Below, piece after piece: positions 7,229-7,236 of a DNA stretch of 7,236 bases. The notes beneath the pieces are model-generated. The model searched no databases. It was not told the DNA's origin and saw only the letters and a program-made list of their open reading frames with translations. Each line of letters starts with the position of its first letter. Positions within the stretch are counted from its first letter, which is position 1. The stretch is from contig JAIDJZ010000189.1 of assembly GCA_029051965.1 (NCBI GenBank), forward strand, positions 1 to 7,236. The letters run 5' to 3'. The position numbers and the translations under genes were made by a program. The stretch is from Paramuribaculum sp. (GTDB lineage Bacteria > Bacteroidota > Bacteroidia > Bacteroidales > Muribaculaceae).

Positions 7229-7236
7229 TACCTTTG
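7229..7236 (+). promoter_or_regulatory. Possible -7 element for a rightward gene beyond the window
   Basis: TACCTTTG on the + strand is an exact match to TAnnTTTG and ends at the last base of the window. A candidate TTG (7202-7204) lies 24 nt upstream, slightly long for the -33 spacing. If real, it drives a gene transcribed divergently from hisS. Between it and the hisS promoter are A-tracts at 7146-7150, 7160-7164, 7167-7173 and 7178-7185, which may bend the DNA or aid polymerase binding for either promoter. Confidence 0.45.

Noticed and set aside
1..7236. CRISPR arrays, tRNA/rRNA genes, insertion sequences, prophage or toxin-antitoxin genes
   Set aside because: No spaced direct repeats, cloverleaf, transposase motif or terminal inverted repeats were seen; nearly all of the window is accounted for by six genes.

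Overview
This looks like a chromosomal segment of a Bacteroidales bacterium of medium GC content; Muribaculaceae is my best guess and the Prevotella/Bacteroides relatives are alternatives. The support is a C-terminal type IX secretion (T9SS) sorting domain on the left-hand gene, a DAHP synthase fused to a C-terminal chorismate mutase (a form known from Prevotella and Porphyromonas), Bacteroidetes-type -7 promoter elements (TAnnTTTG), and the lack of clear Shine-Dalgarno sites. The family-level assignment is inference.

Layout. Positions 1-1665 (+) hold the 3' part of a large exported multidomain protein: a beta-rich region, a LamG/concanavalin A-like domain, a PKD-like domain and a T9SS sorting domain. 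Its start lies outside the window. Positions 1691-1742 hold a strong hairpin that can terminate transcription from both sides. Positions 7061 down to 1747 (-) hold five tightly packed genes: hisS, pheA (prephenate dehydratase), a class I aminotransferase, a DAHP synthase-chorismate mutase fusion, and tyrA (prephenate dehydrogenase). Positions 7062-7236 are an AT-rich intergenic region with a -7 element for hisS, a short inverted repeat next to it, and a second -7 element at the window edge pointing right.

How the genes work together. The fusion protein catalyses the first committed step of the shikimate pathway and also the branch step from chorismate to prephenate. PheA and TyrA then split prephenate toward phenylpyruvate and 4-hydroxyphenylpyruvate, and the aminotransferase can convert both to Phe and Tyr. 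The first three junctions are overlaps (4, 11 and 4 nt) and the last is a 21-nt gap, so one transcript with translational coupling is likely. The unusual member is hisS, joined to pheA by an ATGA overlap.

I found no clearly new biological system. The points most worth a second look are the base-composition mosaic in the LamG gene, the coupling of hisS to aromatic amino acid synthesis, and key-residue variants in the aminotransferase, the chorismate mutase and the ACT domain.
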